A DNA stretch of 64,000 bases from positions 25,475,759 to 25,539,758 of the forward strand of contig NC_086349.1 of NCBI RefSeq assembly GCF_036324505.1, read 5' to 3'. The notes beneath the pieces are model-generated. The model was not told where the DNA came from and searched no databases. It saw only the letters and a list, made by a program, of their open reading frames with translations. The position numbers were made by a program, and so were the translations under genes. How positions within the stretch are numbered: the stretch's first letter is position 1; each line of letters begins with the position of its first letter. Source of the DNA: Eleginops maclovinus. Lineage: Eukaryota > Chordata > Actinopteri > Perciformes > Eleginopidae. Positions 30,201-43,800 of this stretch are shown here, piece by piece.

Positions 30201-31510
30201 ACTAAGCTATGTATTAATCCGTTCATAATCCCGCTGCTGGACTCCCAGAGAGGATTTACTTCTTTCTCTCTTTTCGGTCGTTTTGTTGTTTGTGTCAAAA
30301 TAAAATACAAAATAAAAGCCGAGCGTTTCCTGTCAGCAGACTTCCTTTAAACGTCTCCTAAATTAATATTATCCACTCTAAGTACGAGACAAATCAATCA
30401 ACCAACATGCTCATTTTTACACCACTTGTACTTTACATTTTATAATACTTTATATTTAAACACGGTACTTTTTTAATGTATAACATTTATCTAATTCTAA
30501 ACTATAGTAAGTTTTAATATGAGGATTTTAGATATAAAAACATGAGAGCAGTTAATCAAATGTTTAATTTTTTTAACAGAATAAAGAAGAGCTAGTCCAA
30601 ATGAATGCAAACAATGCAAAATTAATACACAAATAATAAGAATGGATTTATAATCAAAATCATAATTAGCATTACTAATAATTAACTTAATTTTGCAGGA
30701 ATTTAGAGTGTTTGTAAATAATGGTTTTAATACTTGTAACAGAGTTAATACAATATAAAATAATACAATAAATATGTTATTAATTTAGACGTAGAATTAC
30801 TTTTAAACCACTGATTGAACATCAAGTTTCACTGTAAATATATAGATTTATTAATGACTTGGGTAAATACATGTTATATATATTTCCCTTATAAAATTAT
30901 ATGTTAATTGAATTATCCTTTAACAACAAGTAACATCTCTCATTTCTCTCCCATAATCCTCTCCTCTGGATGATGTCATCACTCAGAGAGAAAGCAGAGC
31001 TCTGCCGCCTCCTGCTGGACAAACAGGGAGTTACACCTGGAGAGGAGGAGAGGGGGGAGGAAGAAGAGGGGGGAAAAGATGAAGAAGAGGAGAGAGGGAG
31101 GAGGACAATAGGCAGAGGAAAAGCAGGAGGATGAAGACAAAGAGGGGAGGAGGAGGAGGAGGAGGATGAAAAGGAGGAGGTGAAGGAGGATACAACACAA
31201 GTTAAAGTATATTTAATAAGTAAAATATAATCTCAACACCAAATTAATGCATCAATCTGATCCAGTATTATAGCTATATGGATACTTACTTTTGGTAGGC
31301 ATGATTGATTATAATCTGATGCAAATACTTTAGCTGAAGAAATGTTTTGAGAACTTCTTCCACCACTTCACCGTCAAGACCTGAAACACTAAAGGGTCCT
31401 CAGAAAGATGGATGTACAAGAATAAGACACACACACGGCCGATGATAAAGTGATCATTAGGAGCCATATGACAGAGTGCAGATAGAGACACTAATGGACC
31501 GGAGAGAAAG

Positions 31511-31553
<43 letters not shown>

Positions 31554-31892
31554 AAGAGAGAGACTGCGTGTGTCTGTGTGTATGTGTGTGTGGTCCCCTG
31601 GAGGCCACAGTAACTAAACAGCTATTGATTAAGAGAATCCCTCAGGAAACCGGAGTGAATAAATACTCTGGAGTAAAGAACTACATTATTTAAACGGTAG
31701 CTTTGTATTAATCTGTGGTTCCTCGTGATGATCAGATGCCTCAGAAGTAATCATTTCATTTACTGCAGTTAAAGTACTGAAACCACACTGGGAAAATATA
31801 GTGAACTGCAACTCAAAGTCCTACACTTAAACACCTTCCTTATAATTCAAAGTACAGAATGTACTTAGCACCAGGAAAATGTGGTTTAAGTA
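30200..31892. other. Intergenic stretch without recognised gene
   Basis: AT-rich up to 30950, then a GAGGA-rich purine block (31038-31190). A CTCF-like motif on the minus strand (CCAGCAGGAGGCGGCAG, about 31002-31018) and a short (TG)16 at 31514-31546 are the only details. Confidence 0.65.
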
Positions 31893-32319
31893 TTTAAGGG
31901 GCCCTATTATGCTTGTTGAGGTTTTCCCTTTCCTCCTATACATTTGTGTGGATGTAAATGGTCTGCAGAGGCTAAAAAAGGCTGTTTCTCTCCCGAAACG
32001 CCTCCATTGGACTCCTTTGTTTACTTCCTGAACATAGTGGCATCGCTATGTAACACTCACACTTCTATTGGCTAGCTCTCCAACACATTGTACGTGATAC
32101 GCTAAGGGGCGGGACATCTCTAAGCGGTTGACCAATCAAAACAGAGCCGGCCAGCTAACCAATCAGAGCAGACTGGGCTCTGGTTTCAGACAGAGGGTGA
32201 AAAGAGGAGCTGCAGCACAGGCAGTCTGAGAAACATAGAGAGCTTTCTGAACATTAAAGCACGAGCAGACACAAAAATACAAAGATGATCCTGAAAAGAA
32301 CAGAATATGGTCCTTAAGT
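31893..32319. mobile_element. MITE with inverted termini (family A)
   Basis: Ends are TTTAAGGGGCCCTATTATGC and, inverted, CAGAATATGGTCCTTAAG. The interior has ATGTAAATGGTCTGCAGAGG and ACCAATCAGAGCAGACTGGG, typical of an abundant teleost non-autonomous DNA transposon. Fragments recur at 39262, 43703 and 58126. Confidence 0.7.
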
Positions 32320-32627
32320 GTCTGCGTATCCAATCTGGTTATTTAATCTAAACTGAATTCAAGTAGAGTCGGTTTTTTTATAGCACAATAACGCACATTA
32401 GCTGCGGGGGGCTTTGTGATATGTACATCATATGACATCCGCTGTCCTTGGACCCCTCGCAGCGGATTAGGAAAAAACGTCCAAAAAACCTTTAAAAATG
32501 TAGAAAATCTCAGTGAAAGAAACACATGTGCAAAAGACGCTGTGTGTAAAGATGTACAACGGGGTGATGAACACACACAATGGTTGTATTGAGTGTCAAA
32601 ATGTGATGATAGGGGTGGTTTGGGCTT

Positions 32628-32780
32628 ACACACACACACACACACACACACGCTGATGTCAGCCTATTACCCTGAATACCCTCCTCATCACACACACACA
32701 CACACACACCGACTCCTCCCTCTGAAGGTGGAGCTCGCTCTCTCACTTCCTTCGCTTTTCCTTCCTCGTGCCCCGCCCCC

Positions 32781-32818
<38 letters not shown>

Positions 32819-32846
32819 ATCATCACCCTCTCTTTCCTTATTGCCT

Positions 32847-32889
<43 letters not shown>
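32628..32889. repeat. Cluster of three CA tracts and one GA tract
   Basis: (CA)12 at 32628-32651, (CA)10 at 32689-32709, (CA)15 at 32783-32812 and (GA)19 at 32851-32889. Confidence 0.95.
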
Positions 32890-32894
<5 letters not shown>

Positions 32895-32949
32895 ATGGTG
32901 GAGAGACATTAACTCGTCATTGCTTTCACTGTGTAGTAAAGCTCCATTA

Positions 32950-33286
32950 AGCTGCTGCTGCTGCACTACCTGCAGGCATCACACTCACGCGCACACACTG
33001 TTATACAGTAACACGCATGGTTTATCGGTGTGTGTGTGTGTGTATGATCCTCCACCTTTCAGCGCTTTGCATTTTTACCTGCAGTGGACATCACGCACTG
33101 TCAAGCGTGCACGCACTTCCCCCCTACCACTCACCGTGCACGCTCACGCACGCAGCAGCAGCAGCAGCAGCACCGAGGGAGCGATCAATACACTAAAAGC
33201 CCGGAGAGGATTTTTTTTTTTTTTTAACCGGATCGGAGAAAAGACGCGTTGGGTGAACCGGAGCAACACGGGCAGGAATAATGAAG
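32950..33286 (+). promoter_or_regulatory. CpG-rich candidate promoter or first exon
   Basis: Locally rich in CpG (CACGCACTGTCAAGCGTGCA, GCACGCTCACGCACGCAGCA) with a (CAG)6 run and T14. It ends in a strong donor-like ATGAAG|GTAACG at 33286/33287. Because the first coding exon of the MAGI-type gene at 51663 has its own acceptor, that gene needs an upstream leader exon on this strand; this is one candidate. Splicing is inferred only. Confidence 0.3.
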
Positions 33287-33736
33287 GTAACGGAACACCG
33301 GTTTCTCCCGGTTTGTTTTCTATCATTTCTTTGTGGCTCAACCGGAGGTTTCTCGGTCAAAGCGGCCGAGGAACCTTACGGTTGGTCGGGGATGAGTGTG
33401 TTTCCTGCAGAGTACAAACGGCGCTGTCAGCACATTCACAGCCGAGACATGCAGCCTGCAAACCGGGCACAGGGGCAGCGAGCTGTCGGTCATATCCCCC
33501 ATCCTCACCACCGTGTGTGTGTGTGTGTGGTGTGTGTGTGTGCACCTGAAGGTCTCATCTGTCACCCTGCAAAATTGTAAACTACCAGCTGCTCTGGGAT
33601 CAGTGTGAGTGGTGACACCGTGTGTGTGTGTGTGTGTGTTTACATGGTGGATCTGCGCTATAGAAGCTCCTCTTTGTCTGCCCTGTAATGAATGTCAGCA
33701 GGAGGAGGTTCACTCAGAAGGAGCAGTGAGGTAACT

Positions 33737-33737
<1 letters not shown>

Positions 33738-33823
<86 letters not shown>
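33738..33823. repeat. (TG)43 microsatellite
   Basis: Perfect tract. Confidence 0.97.
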
Positions 33824-34059
33824 ATTAAGCAGAGGAGGTGCTGTGTTCACAGTAATGAGGGATCATGTATCTGCACATGTTGTTAATGAGGAGAAGTCCT
33901 GATGCATCGAGCACAGAGGAGGTGCAATTAGTGGAGTATTTAGGGAGGAAAGTGGAGCTGTTTCTCATTTAAGAGGAGGGGCTTATCAGGAAGTAGCTGC
34001 ACACAGTGAAGAAGAGGAGGAGCACTGGAGGACAGGAGGAGGTGCATTTATGTATATAC

Positions 34060-34260
34060 TACATGTTATACTATATACATGCGTTTTTGCACCCCCTCTC
34101 ACATAGTGTGTATATATTTTGGTTGCAGTGTCCGTTGAAATACATTTTTCAGAGATCTATTGTAATTTTTACTATTTATGTTCCTTACTTTGCACATGTT
34201 TGTGTTATTATGTCTACTGCACTACACGATAAAGCAAACCTACTTGATAATACACCTTAT
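34060..34260. mobile_element. Degenerate LINE-type 3' region
   Basis: TTTGCACATGTTTGTGTTAT and CACGATAAAGCAAACCTACT resemble the 3' tails at 7735 and 42690. Weak. Confidence 0.3.
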
Positions 34261-37200
34261 CTGGATTTGAAAGAAAAAGGAGGAATCACGATAACAATGA
34301 ACCATAGTGAAGACCTCCCCCTGTGAAGACATATTTTATATGACAACAGTCCGATATTACTACTGAACTGTGTATCCTCTGTCTGCAGGAGTAATACTTC
34401 ATCATAAACACTTAGATCTGCATTATTATATTCTGGTCAGCAGTGATTTCACTTTTCAGTTGTATTAATAACTGTTAACGAGGAGGTGTTAAAGGTGTAG
34501 TACAGAGGCTCTTTCTTACTGAAGAGGTGAGTCCCAGGAGGAGGAGGGGGAGGAGGAAGAGCTGTTCATCTGACGGAATGAGACAGAAATATGTTTTCAA
34601 ATATGGATTATTGGATGGATGTTCTGTAAATATGTCGTCACGCAATCACGGCTTCTTAAAACATCTTATTGCAATGATTATTTTAGTTCATTTTACGACT
34701 GTGAGGAACGTTTTGCATCTTTTTAGAACAACTGTACTCAAAAGGGACTGCATGGGAGATAAACACTAACATAACAAACAAGTACAAATTATTTTCGATC
34801 GAAACAAATGAACCAAGGGTTATTTATGCTGTCGATCTTTAACAGACAAAATATGAAGGTTAAGGAGCGTAAACTCGTTAGAAACTACCTTTAAGGTCCT
34901 TTAAGCTAAAGTAATGCTCATGTTATATTCGTCCTACATGAAATTAGAATATAAATGAGATCTGGAAGTGGCCAATGTAAGATTGATCCGCTGCATGTTC
35001 ATGAGTTGTGTTTGACGGCTCAATGATGCTTTTATTTTGAAGGTGTGAAAGCGTGTAGAGGTGGAATCACAAAGTCAGACTGCAGCTACAAACACAGACG
35101 GCGTGTTTCAGGGGAGGGAAGGTTTTGAGGAGTTCATGTTTATCCTGCAGATTACTGAACACACGGCAAAGAAACTCAAACAGGACTGTGGTGAAAGAGC
35201 CGAGTCAACACGAGAGAGAACAAACAAACACCACAACAAAAGATCTGAGAGCAGAGGACACTCAACTCTTGTATGAATGAAGAGTGAATGAATGATTATA
35301 TTGGGCACTAATGATATGGAAATAATAAAGACACTGTTGAACGGGTACACTTAACTTATTAATTCAAAGTGATTAATTCAAAGTAATTGCTCAGTTACTC
35401 CAGAGAGGGCTCAGCAGGTCAGCTGTGAAAACAATTAAAATATATAAAGTGTGTGTCTAATAATAAGCTCCTAATCAGAACAGGACATTTAGTCTGGTTT
35501 GAATGGAAATGTGCAAATTAGTCGACAACTGTAATTTCATTTGAATGTAAAATAATTCGCTTCCTTTAGTTTCTCAGCCCTAGTGATGTTAAACGTTTGT
35601 ACTGCTAGTGTAGAAGTGTTCTTATTACCTCAGTTGAAGATGTAATCCTCTGTACGGTGGCCTTTTTGGGACCTTTCAGGGAGAAATGTCGTTCTGAAGG
35701 TTTCTCTTGCAGCTGTCTCACTAATGTCGAAGCAAAATGTTAAAGACACATTTAAAATTCACTTCAAAATAAATAGATTTTTAAAACTACTTTACGTTTA
35801 ATCTTCTGGATTATCCCAAATGAGATGTTTGCAGATGTCAACGTTACTGTATTCTGGGTTCTGCACGTGCTACATCTGCATAAATTGCACAACAATAAAT
35901 TGTCAAAGCACTTTCAAAGAGTCAAATTCAGCCCGTTATCGTCTCGTTAGTCATATGCAGGCATTTGTTATCGTGATACCATCGGCGTCTTTGGAGAGTC
36001 TGTGGAAACTGAAAGCACGTTTATAATTAAGACAAGACAGCAGTGAATGAAATGTTTGCATCGTGTCCTCTCATCATTTTCTAACAGAATAAAGACGAGT
36101 TAGTTCAAATGAATGCACACACATTAATACACAAATCATAATAATTAAATAGTATTGAGAGCAGCTATTCTGCATTATCAAAATAAGAAAGGCATCATTA
36201 TTAATTCCATTTTGTGTAAAACACCATTTGGACTTTTACCTTCATTTTGCAGGAATTTGAGTTTGTGTCGTCAATGGCTTTTTTAAAATTAAATAAGCTG
36301 GATATTTATTATGGAAATTTAACAGAGATAAAATAAATAAATGTGTAATTGATTAAAAAGTTAGCATATAGAATCTATTTTAAAACTCTGAATTGAACAT
36401 CCAGTTTCTCTGTTAATATACAGACTCTTTTTATATCCGTATTAAAATGATGTTTTTGATCACAAATGATGCCATCTTGTTTTGCAGTATGAAAGGTTTG
36501 GAAACACCAACACATTGGGCTACAGTTGTGAATGAAAGAGCTCCAACATACTAAACACGTGTAAACACGTATCAGTGCTTATACCCAGGAGTCTGCATCA
36601 CGCTGTGTGTTCTTGTATTAAGAGTTAAATTATTGGGGACAGTCCCTGCGATCGACTGCTATGTCCCAATGCACAGGATGCCAAAATGCAATGACGTCCT
36701 CCAGCGTGCATATCTGTCCCACAATCCTTTGCACAGCAGATATACGACCAACAGGGTCAAAGATCAAGGCGCCATGTTATTTCAAAAAAGTACGTCCCAT
36801 TTATATGCAAAGTGCATCCAACAGCACGTACTTTGTGAGGGACACACACAGAAGAGTGTGAGATCTGAGAGAGTGTTTGCACAGAGAAGGATCCGCTGTC
36901 TGATAGCGTGATGCAGATCCATGTATTTATTACGGATTACGTTATGGATGATCAGAAGCTGCTCTGAGATCAGCAGGAGAGGATCTGTCTCTCAGCAGCT
37001 TCTCTGCAGGCTGACTCAGCTGATCTGGAGTCAGACTGCAGCTCAATATGTTTCCTTACAAACAGGCTGGTTGTCTAGTTCAAACGAGGAAACACAACAA
37101 CATCATTTATTCATATTATTGTGTTTAATTTACATCAATTATTTATATTTGACTGTTATTTATGAATATGATTTATCTTATTTGTATTTATTATTATGAT

Positions 37201-37436
37201 TATATTTTTTAAATGTAGTTTTTATTTATTTAAAACACATTATTTATGTTTCCTTATCATTTATGAATAATAAGAAATAAAACGTATAATTATTCATTTA
37301 TTTAAAATGTATATATTATTACCAATATGATTTATATACCTGGACAAATATTTATCATGTTTATCCTAAATGATCATCAATGATTTTTGAGTCGGCTTCA
37401 AATCTATTTTACGGTTCCTGTTTCCAGTAGATAAGA
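34261..37436. other. AT-rich intergenic stretch
   Basis: No gene, tRNA or delimited repeat recognised. Confidence 0.7.
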
Positions 37437-37510
37437 AATTAAAACCCCTTAAATTAGAGTTAAGGGGTTTTAATTTCCTGTAAATTAAAACCCCTTAACC
37501 CTAATTTAAG
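37437..37510. repeat. Nested inverted repeat with three arms
   Basis: AATTAAAACCCCTTAA (37437-37452) pairs with TTAAGGGGTTTTAATT (37460-37475) across a 7-nt loop. The 28-nt stretch 37448-37475 also pairs with 37483-37510 across another 7-nt loop with one mismatch. The two hairpins share the middle arm and exclude each other. Confidence 0.95.
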
Positions 37511-39261
37511 TTTAAACATTTGTCTTTTTATTTGAGTAATTACTCAAGTTTTATTTTTCCCTAAATTCACTTTTCCACACGTTGTTCTCCACACTCTCAA
37601 TTCATTATTTTATCATGGAACATTTAGTTTAGAGGAGTTTTTGTGTTTATCTTCAGAGTAAATTATTCTCCATTTATTTCCCCACAGCCCTGCTCTGATA
37701 ACGCATAATTAAAACTTGCATTATTAATCTTTATGATTATTCCAGCGTCCGACTCGTTCTGTTTCGGTCCGTCTGAAACTTCTAACTTTCTGTTAATTAT
37801 TTAAACTTTTCCTATATGGTCATTTTATTGATATCGATTACGTTAACGATCGGTTTTGTACAATTAACCAAACACAGGAAGTGTGTGTGAGAGATTTAGG
37901 GAGAACATGAGAGGAAGTCACATGACGTCACAGACAGGATGATGTCACACCTGTCAGGTGTTGTACCAGGAAGTGAAAGACTTCCAGGGAAACTCAGAGG
38001 AGAGGAGTGACATAAAAACATCTTAAAAACACATAAACCTGCAGCCATGTGACGTTATTTACATATTTAATTCATAGTTTCAGTTTCATATTTAAAGGGT
38101 AAGTTTATTTAGATGAAGGCTTTATGATTATTTGTCCTAGGAGAGATTTTCCTTCTGTGGAGGTTGCACTTTATGAGAAAATACGAAAAGCTGGTATTTG
38201 CTACAAATCCTCGTTTAAATTAAACTAGAAGTGATTTAGAATTGAATCTCTTAATTTGAATAATTTCAGATGCATATGAGGAGTTAAAGGGGGGTTATCT
38301 ACCTTCAAAAATAAGCTTTAGTGTGCTTAATAGGTCTTATATGTTTGAGACGTCCTATTTGTCCACTGCACAAATGAACCTCATCATGGAAGATAAAGTC
38401 ATTTGTATTTAAATGGTATTTTTCTTTCAAGCTTCAGGAAGTCTTGTCTTTGTCCCTCTGTTACCTATCCTTAATCACCTTCAATTTATTTAGTTTGTGG
38501 ACAAAACAGAGAGATTGTCATATCTGAAACACAAACACTTCTTCATTCTGTCTTTTGTTGACGAGAGGTAAAAGAAGCAGCTGGTGATAATCAGCGAGTA
38601 AAAACCATTATAAGTGTTTCCTCCGAGGACGATGTGAGAGAAACATTACAGAGTGTATTTAGAGGAACAGGTGAACCTGAGGAAGAGTCGTCTGCAGAGA
38701 TTCAGACTGACAGCGGCTGTCGGAGGCGCTCAGTGTTACCGGGCAGGAAACAACAACAGGGAGCTGGTCCTCCTCTTCATCCCCCATCTTCTTCTCCTTC
38801 ATCTCTCCAGACTCACATGTTCCTCTGCTGTCAGCGAGCCGCGACCTCTGACCTCCTCCCTGAACACAGAGGCATGAATCAGTTTAGTTTTTGCCTCTGC
38901 TGCAGCACGTTGATATTTAAACGCTATGAAGCTGCAGCTAATGTCTACATTTCATCCATCCATTTCACAGTCAACTGTTTGGTCCACAGAATGTCAGAAT
39001 ACTATGATAAATGCCAAGAAAACAGATCCCACTTACTGAGACAGAAAACAGGACCACTGTTGAATAATTGAATGTGATATAATATGATTATTCTTTGTTG
39101 TCAGGTCTAGTCGAGTCTTTCATGCATCACAGCAGCTCCATTTGCAACTTCAACAGGGGCAAAAAAAAGACAAGAAACAAGGACACTTAACATTTATTTG
39201 GGTTTAAGATCTGTATTTAATTCGAGGAATGACTGGTGCACTAAAGAGCGGTTCAGTTTCA
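37511..39261. other. Intergenic stretch without recognised gene
   Basis: A 145-codon open frame (38634-39071) has no known domain and no splice context; not called. Confidence 0.65.
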
Positions 39262-39441
39262 CCTTAAAGAGGACATATTCTGCTAACTTTCAGAAGTAAA
39301 GGCAGGAGTCCAATGGAGGAGAGACTTCCTATGGAGGGAACACAGGGATTCTAGCCTCTGTAGACCATTTACATGCACCCAAACCTTTATAACACACTAT
39401 AGGAAAGGGAAAACCCCTAAAGCATGATAGGGCCTCTTTAA
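39262..39441. mobile_element. MITE family A, internally deleted
   Basis: CCTCTGTAGACCATTTACAT near the middle and AGCATGATAGGGCCTCTTTA at the right end match the element at 31893 in reverse. Confidence 0.65.
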
Positions 39442-41699
39442 TGTTACAGTTTTGCCAGGTAAAAGAGTCCCGGTCACACATAAAGTCTATCCCTCAAATG
39501 TTCTTGCACGGTGAATAGGAGCAGGGATGGATATGAAGGAGGAATCCTGCAGCCGTGGATAAATGAAGTGGATTTATTTCATTCCAGACAATAAGAAGCG
39601 TCTTGTGCTCCGTTTTCATCCTTCGTTACTCGACTCATCCTCTTCTCCTTCTCCTAATTGCGGTTGGCATCCATAACTGTTGCATTAGCCTCATTTGCAT
39701 CTAAGTGTTTCACTTTAATTGGTCTGATTTTAAACAGAGATATCCAGACATGCTTCTGTATTCCTTCAGATTTTTTATTCAGGAGCGTGAACGACTCCGA
39801 TTCCTCGCCTCAGATTAACCTGTAGCGCTGAGAGAAACCTCTCAGACTTTTAACGGCGACTCTTATGTCAGAGTTTTGATGATTAAACGCTTCGTTGCTT
39901 TGAAGGAGAATCTCGTTCATCGCTCGTTAGAAAACAGGCAGCTGAACACGACTACAGATCTTTGATGTGAAAGACTACAACTCCCAGAGGAGCGCGCGAG
40001 TCAGTGTTTGTAGTGTTTGTGAATGATGAGCGACGTGTTCGAGGCGAGAGCTACGGGCCTCGAGGTGAAGCCGACTCCGTCTGATGCTGACAGCTCGGCC
40101 CTCTGGGAAACATTACCGAACACGCTGTAAAAAATATACCGTGAAACACACTGTAAAAGATCATGGAGTTACTGTGTGAAACAACCTGTGTGTAAATATG
40201 ATAAATCTCCCGTTTAACCCCAGAAACAAAGTGAAATTCAGCTGAGAGAGGAAAAACTAATGTATTAAGATCTCCAGTTGTACTTTGCTACTATATTTTG
40301 TGGCACTTTTATCTCCAAAGCGTGTGTACAACATGCTATGTTAAAATATACAGTAAGTATATTCCCCTACATGCTGTACTTAAGTACACATTTTAGATAC
40401 TTTTTCTTGAGTGTACTTCAACTGATGTATGCTTCTACTCTACAAAAGTTATACGACAGCATTAAGTTACTTTAAAAATTAAGATTTCAGCCAAAGAAAT
40501 ACAGGGGAAATGTGGAGCTCAAACGATTCGTCATTTGATCAATTAGTTTATCCGCTACGTCTTTTTCAGATAATTCAGACACCACATGAAACCTACAGCA
40601 TCCGTCCTTTAGATTCAAACCTGTTCTAAAATGTTATTCCTTAGTTCTTTTGCTGCACCTTTCCACCAAGTTTTATTCAAATCAGGCTGGTAGTTTCTCA
40701 GTATTCCTGCAGACTGACAAATTACAAACACCACCTCCTATCAAAGGTTATAACCATTAATCAGCAGGTTAAAGAAGCCAATAACTTTAATACATAATAA
40801 CTAAAACTAAAAGCTAAAATGACACTTGACCGATGATGCATTCAGGTGCTCCTCCTCAGTTATGCCGTTTTCTTAAAACTTTGGTGTGCTCGTGCACGCT
40901 TATGTGGAAACAACATGGACACTACAAATAACACGTGCTGTTTTGTGTTTTATAAAAGTTGATATCTGTTTTTGTGAGTCCTCCCTCATTTTCCAATTGT
41001 TCTGAGGCCACTAAATGCAGCACGATTATGTCCTATCTTGCAATGTCAGAGATGTAATGGGACCAAGTTTCATTAGAACAAGGAGCAGTAGTAGTTCTGT
41101 AATCCTGCAGACTGTAAACACCGCATCCTATCAGAGGTAATAATCATTAGCTCAGTCTAACGAGGTCTGATAGAGTCCTGTGGTACCGCTGCAGGTCTCA
41201 GGGCAGTGTGTCGGATCTGATCTTCATCATGGAGCTGCTTTAAGATTAACTACACTCCATACACCTGATGTTATTCCTATTCATTTGCAATGACTTCATA
41301 AGCTACTTCCTAATTAATTTGTGGATAAAAACATCAGAAACCTTCTGACAAATACGTACAGTTACACGGCTGTGTCAACGATCTACTAAAGACTAGGATC
41401 CTGATCATTCTGTTTAAGTATCTCCATAATGTTAAAAAAAGGAAGGTACCATGGATAAGGAATATTTACACATTGAGTATCTGATGAATACCTGACAGAA
41501 ATATGGATTATTGACAATAATGCAGGCTTTAAATCCAGGAAAAACTCTTATGACATTAGGAAATCTAACATCTCTTTTACAATATCTACATTAATATATA
41601 TTTCCCAGCCCTACACCGATAACAGCCAACACAAACAGCTCTTATTTGCCGTTTCATTTTTGTGAAAGAAACCCAGAACATTTGAAGAAATCGATACGC
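39442..41699. other. AT-rich intergenic stretch
   Basis: No gene recognised. Around 40345-40450 there is a short fragment like the hAT MITE at 9220 (TACTTAAGTACACATTTTAG, CTTGAGTGTACTTCAAC). Confidence 0.6.
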
Positions 41700-42223
41700 A
41701 CTGCCCGGCCAAAAGAAAGGACACCAGCCTGTGGGGGGCAGAGCTATGATCTGGGGTTGCTGCAGTTGGTCTGGTCTTGGTTCAGCAACGTGCCCAAAGA
41801 ATGAGGTCAGCTGACTCCCTGAACATACTGAAGGACCAGGTTATTCCATCTATGGGTTTTTTCCTCCCTGATGGCACGGGCATGTTCCAAGATGACAATG
41901 CCAGGATCCATCGGGCTCAGATTGTGAAAGAGTGGTTCAGGGAGCACGAGACATCACTTTCACACATGGACTGGCCCCCACAGAGTCCAGACCTGAACCC
42001 GATTGAGAATCTTTGGGATGTGCTGGAGAAGACTTTGCGCAGTGGTCTGAATCTCCCGTCATCAATACAAGATGTTGGAGAACAATGAATGCAAGACAGA
42101 AATAAATGTTGTGACGTTGCAGAAGCTCGTGGAAACGATGCCACAGCGAATGTGTGCCGTGATCAAAGCTAAAGGCGGTCCAACGAGTATTAGAGTGTGT
42201 GACTTTTTTTTTGGCCGGGCAGT
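41700..42223 (+). mobile_element. Tc1/mariner transposon remnant, internally deleted
   Basis: Terminal inverted repeats ACTGCCCGGCCAAAA (left) and TTTTGGCCGGGCAGT (right) enclose only about 525 bp, so most of the 5' half of a typical ~1.3-1.6 kb element, including the DNA-binding part of the transposase, is missing. The C-terminal catalytic half remains (next entry). Confidence 0.9.
41777..42088 (+). pseudogene. Tc1-like transposase, C-terminal fragment
   Basis: A 103-codon frame includes [20 protein letters not shown] (second catalytic Asp in QDDNARIH), [20 protein letters not shown] (the [11 protein letters not shown] motif with the last acidic residue of the DDE/D triad) and [13 protein letters not shown]. 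After a frame break, KLVETMPQRMCAVIKAKGGP continues to the typical C-terminus. No N-terminal helix-turn-helix; inactive. Confidence 0.9.
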
Positions 42224-42689
42224 TGCAGGAAAGTTTTGACGTTTGCCTGAGAAGTATTATAAAGTATCTGCATGAAATATAGATAAAAGACAAGCACTCA
42301 GGCTCGAGCACCAGCGTGCAGTGTCTATACATAAGCTTGTTTAAGCAAAATGCAACTAAGTGGATTGGATTCCGTTAATATTTAATGACGTACATTAGGC
42401 GTGTGATGAGGAGTGAAATCTGTCCCCGTCGCTCCACGCTGATCTGATGTAACCTTCCTCACATTAATACAGTTACATCTCACAGAAATGTCCAGTTTGT
42501 TTCAATTATTTAAGGTCAGACTGGCCTTGTATACTTTGCACATTTCTCTCCACAACATTTATTTTGTTTTTTTAATCAGCACGGCTCTTCAATTCAATAA
42601 CTGCTCATATTTTTACATTTTTTCTGAGTATTTTCTCATTTTTGACAGATTTTTTTTTGTTGCATATTTCTATTTGGAGTAATATACGG

Positions 42690-42830
42690 ATTTTACTGTA
42701 GATCGTTTTTGGATATTTTTCTTATAATTTACTCTTTCTTAGTGTGTCTATGTTTGCACCATGCACACTAAAGCAAATCTGTTTTATATATAAACATACT
42801 TGTCAATAAACCTGATTCTGATACCATTAG
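42690..42830 (+). mobile_element. LINE-type 3' tail
   Basis: GTTTGCACCATGCACACTAA and ACTTGTCAATAAACCTGATT are typical of retroposon 3' ends like that at 7735. Confidence 0.5.
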
Positions 42831-43070
42831 TAGATAAAAACAAAAAGCAAATCACGTTCTCTTTTGCATATTGTCACGAGATTCGATTCGATTGAATTGC
42901 ATAACAGTAGTGCACGAAAACAAGCTTTGATTTGCATTTTATTTTGCAGATTTTCTCAGAATTTGATTAAAATTTGCAGTATTTTAGAAAGTATACATGT
43001 CTTGCATCGCATGGTCAGAGCTGGTTTGCAGTCTGAAGATCTGCAGCCTCATTAGAGAGACGCTGGAAAT

Positions 43071-43071
<1 letters not shown>

Positions 43072-43119
<48 letters not shown>
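43072..43119. repeat. (AC)24 microsatellite
   Basis: Perfect tract, preceded by a 24-nt flank duplicated at 45939. Confidence 0.97.
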
Positions 43120-43122
<3 letters not shown>

Positions 43123-43260
43123 CACACACAGAGAATGAAAAATAGGTTACATACAGTCGAACAGAAAACACGGATAACGAGGCCACAGAGAAGCTTCCAC
43201 AGAGTTAAACAGTACAAGGATCTGTGTGTGTGTGCCCTACATATGACCTGCTGAATATAA

Positions 43261-43444
<184 letters not shown>

Positions 43445-43702
43445 TTACAGAGCTGATAAGTCTAAAAATCTGCTCTCAGAGAGACGCTTGTTGGTAACAC
43501 GGCATGAAAACAGTCCTGCATTTCTTAAAGAGAGAGCCTGTTCTTTAAAGACGAGACGATGAAAGATTGAATTAAATCAGAAGTTTTGAAGTTATTAATG
43601 AGACACTTTTACCCCAGTTGGGAAACGCAACTGGGGTAATGTCAGAAAGTCAGCAGGGGTTTGAAACTCTGACAGGAACCAAGGAAAGTATTTATTTATT
43701 AG

Positions 43703-43800
43703 AACTTTGGGATTTTAGCCTTTGCAGACCATTTACATGCACACAAAAAAGCTTTATTTAAACTTTTAAAAAGGTCCCATTATCTCTATTATTATAACTC
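43703..43800. mobile_element. MITE family A fragment
   Basis: AGCCTTTGCAGACCATTTAC ATGCACAC and AAAGGTCCCATTAT match family A. Confidence 0.55.

Noticed and set aside
32593..33549. 318-codon open frame on the plus strand
   Set aside because: Mostly translated CA, GA and GT microsatellites (THTHTH, ERERER, VCVCV); no domain, and composition follows the repeats.
33281..33580. 99-codon frame beginning MKVTEHRFLPVCFLSFLCGS, looks like a signal peptide
   Set aside because: The second codon is followed by a donor-like GTAACG and the frame runs into a GT microsatellite. More likely a leader exon and intron than a secreted protein.
36633..36911. 92-codon frame MGTVPAIDCYVPMHRM...
   Set aside because: No motif and no splice context; isolated in AT-rich DNA.
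38634..39071. 145-codon frame
   Set aside because: No family resemblance, no splice sites or promoter context that support it.
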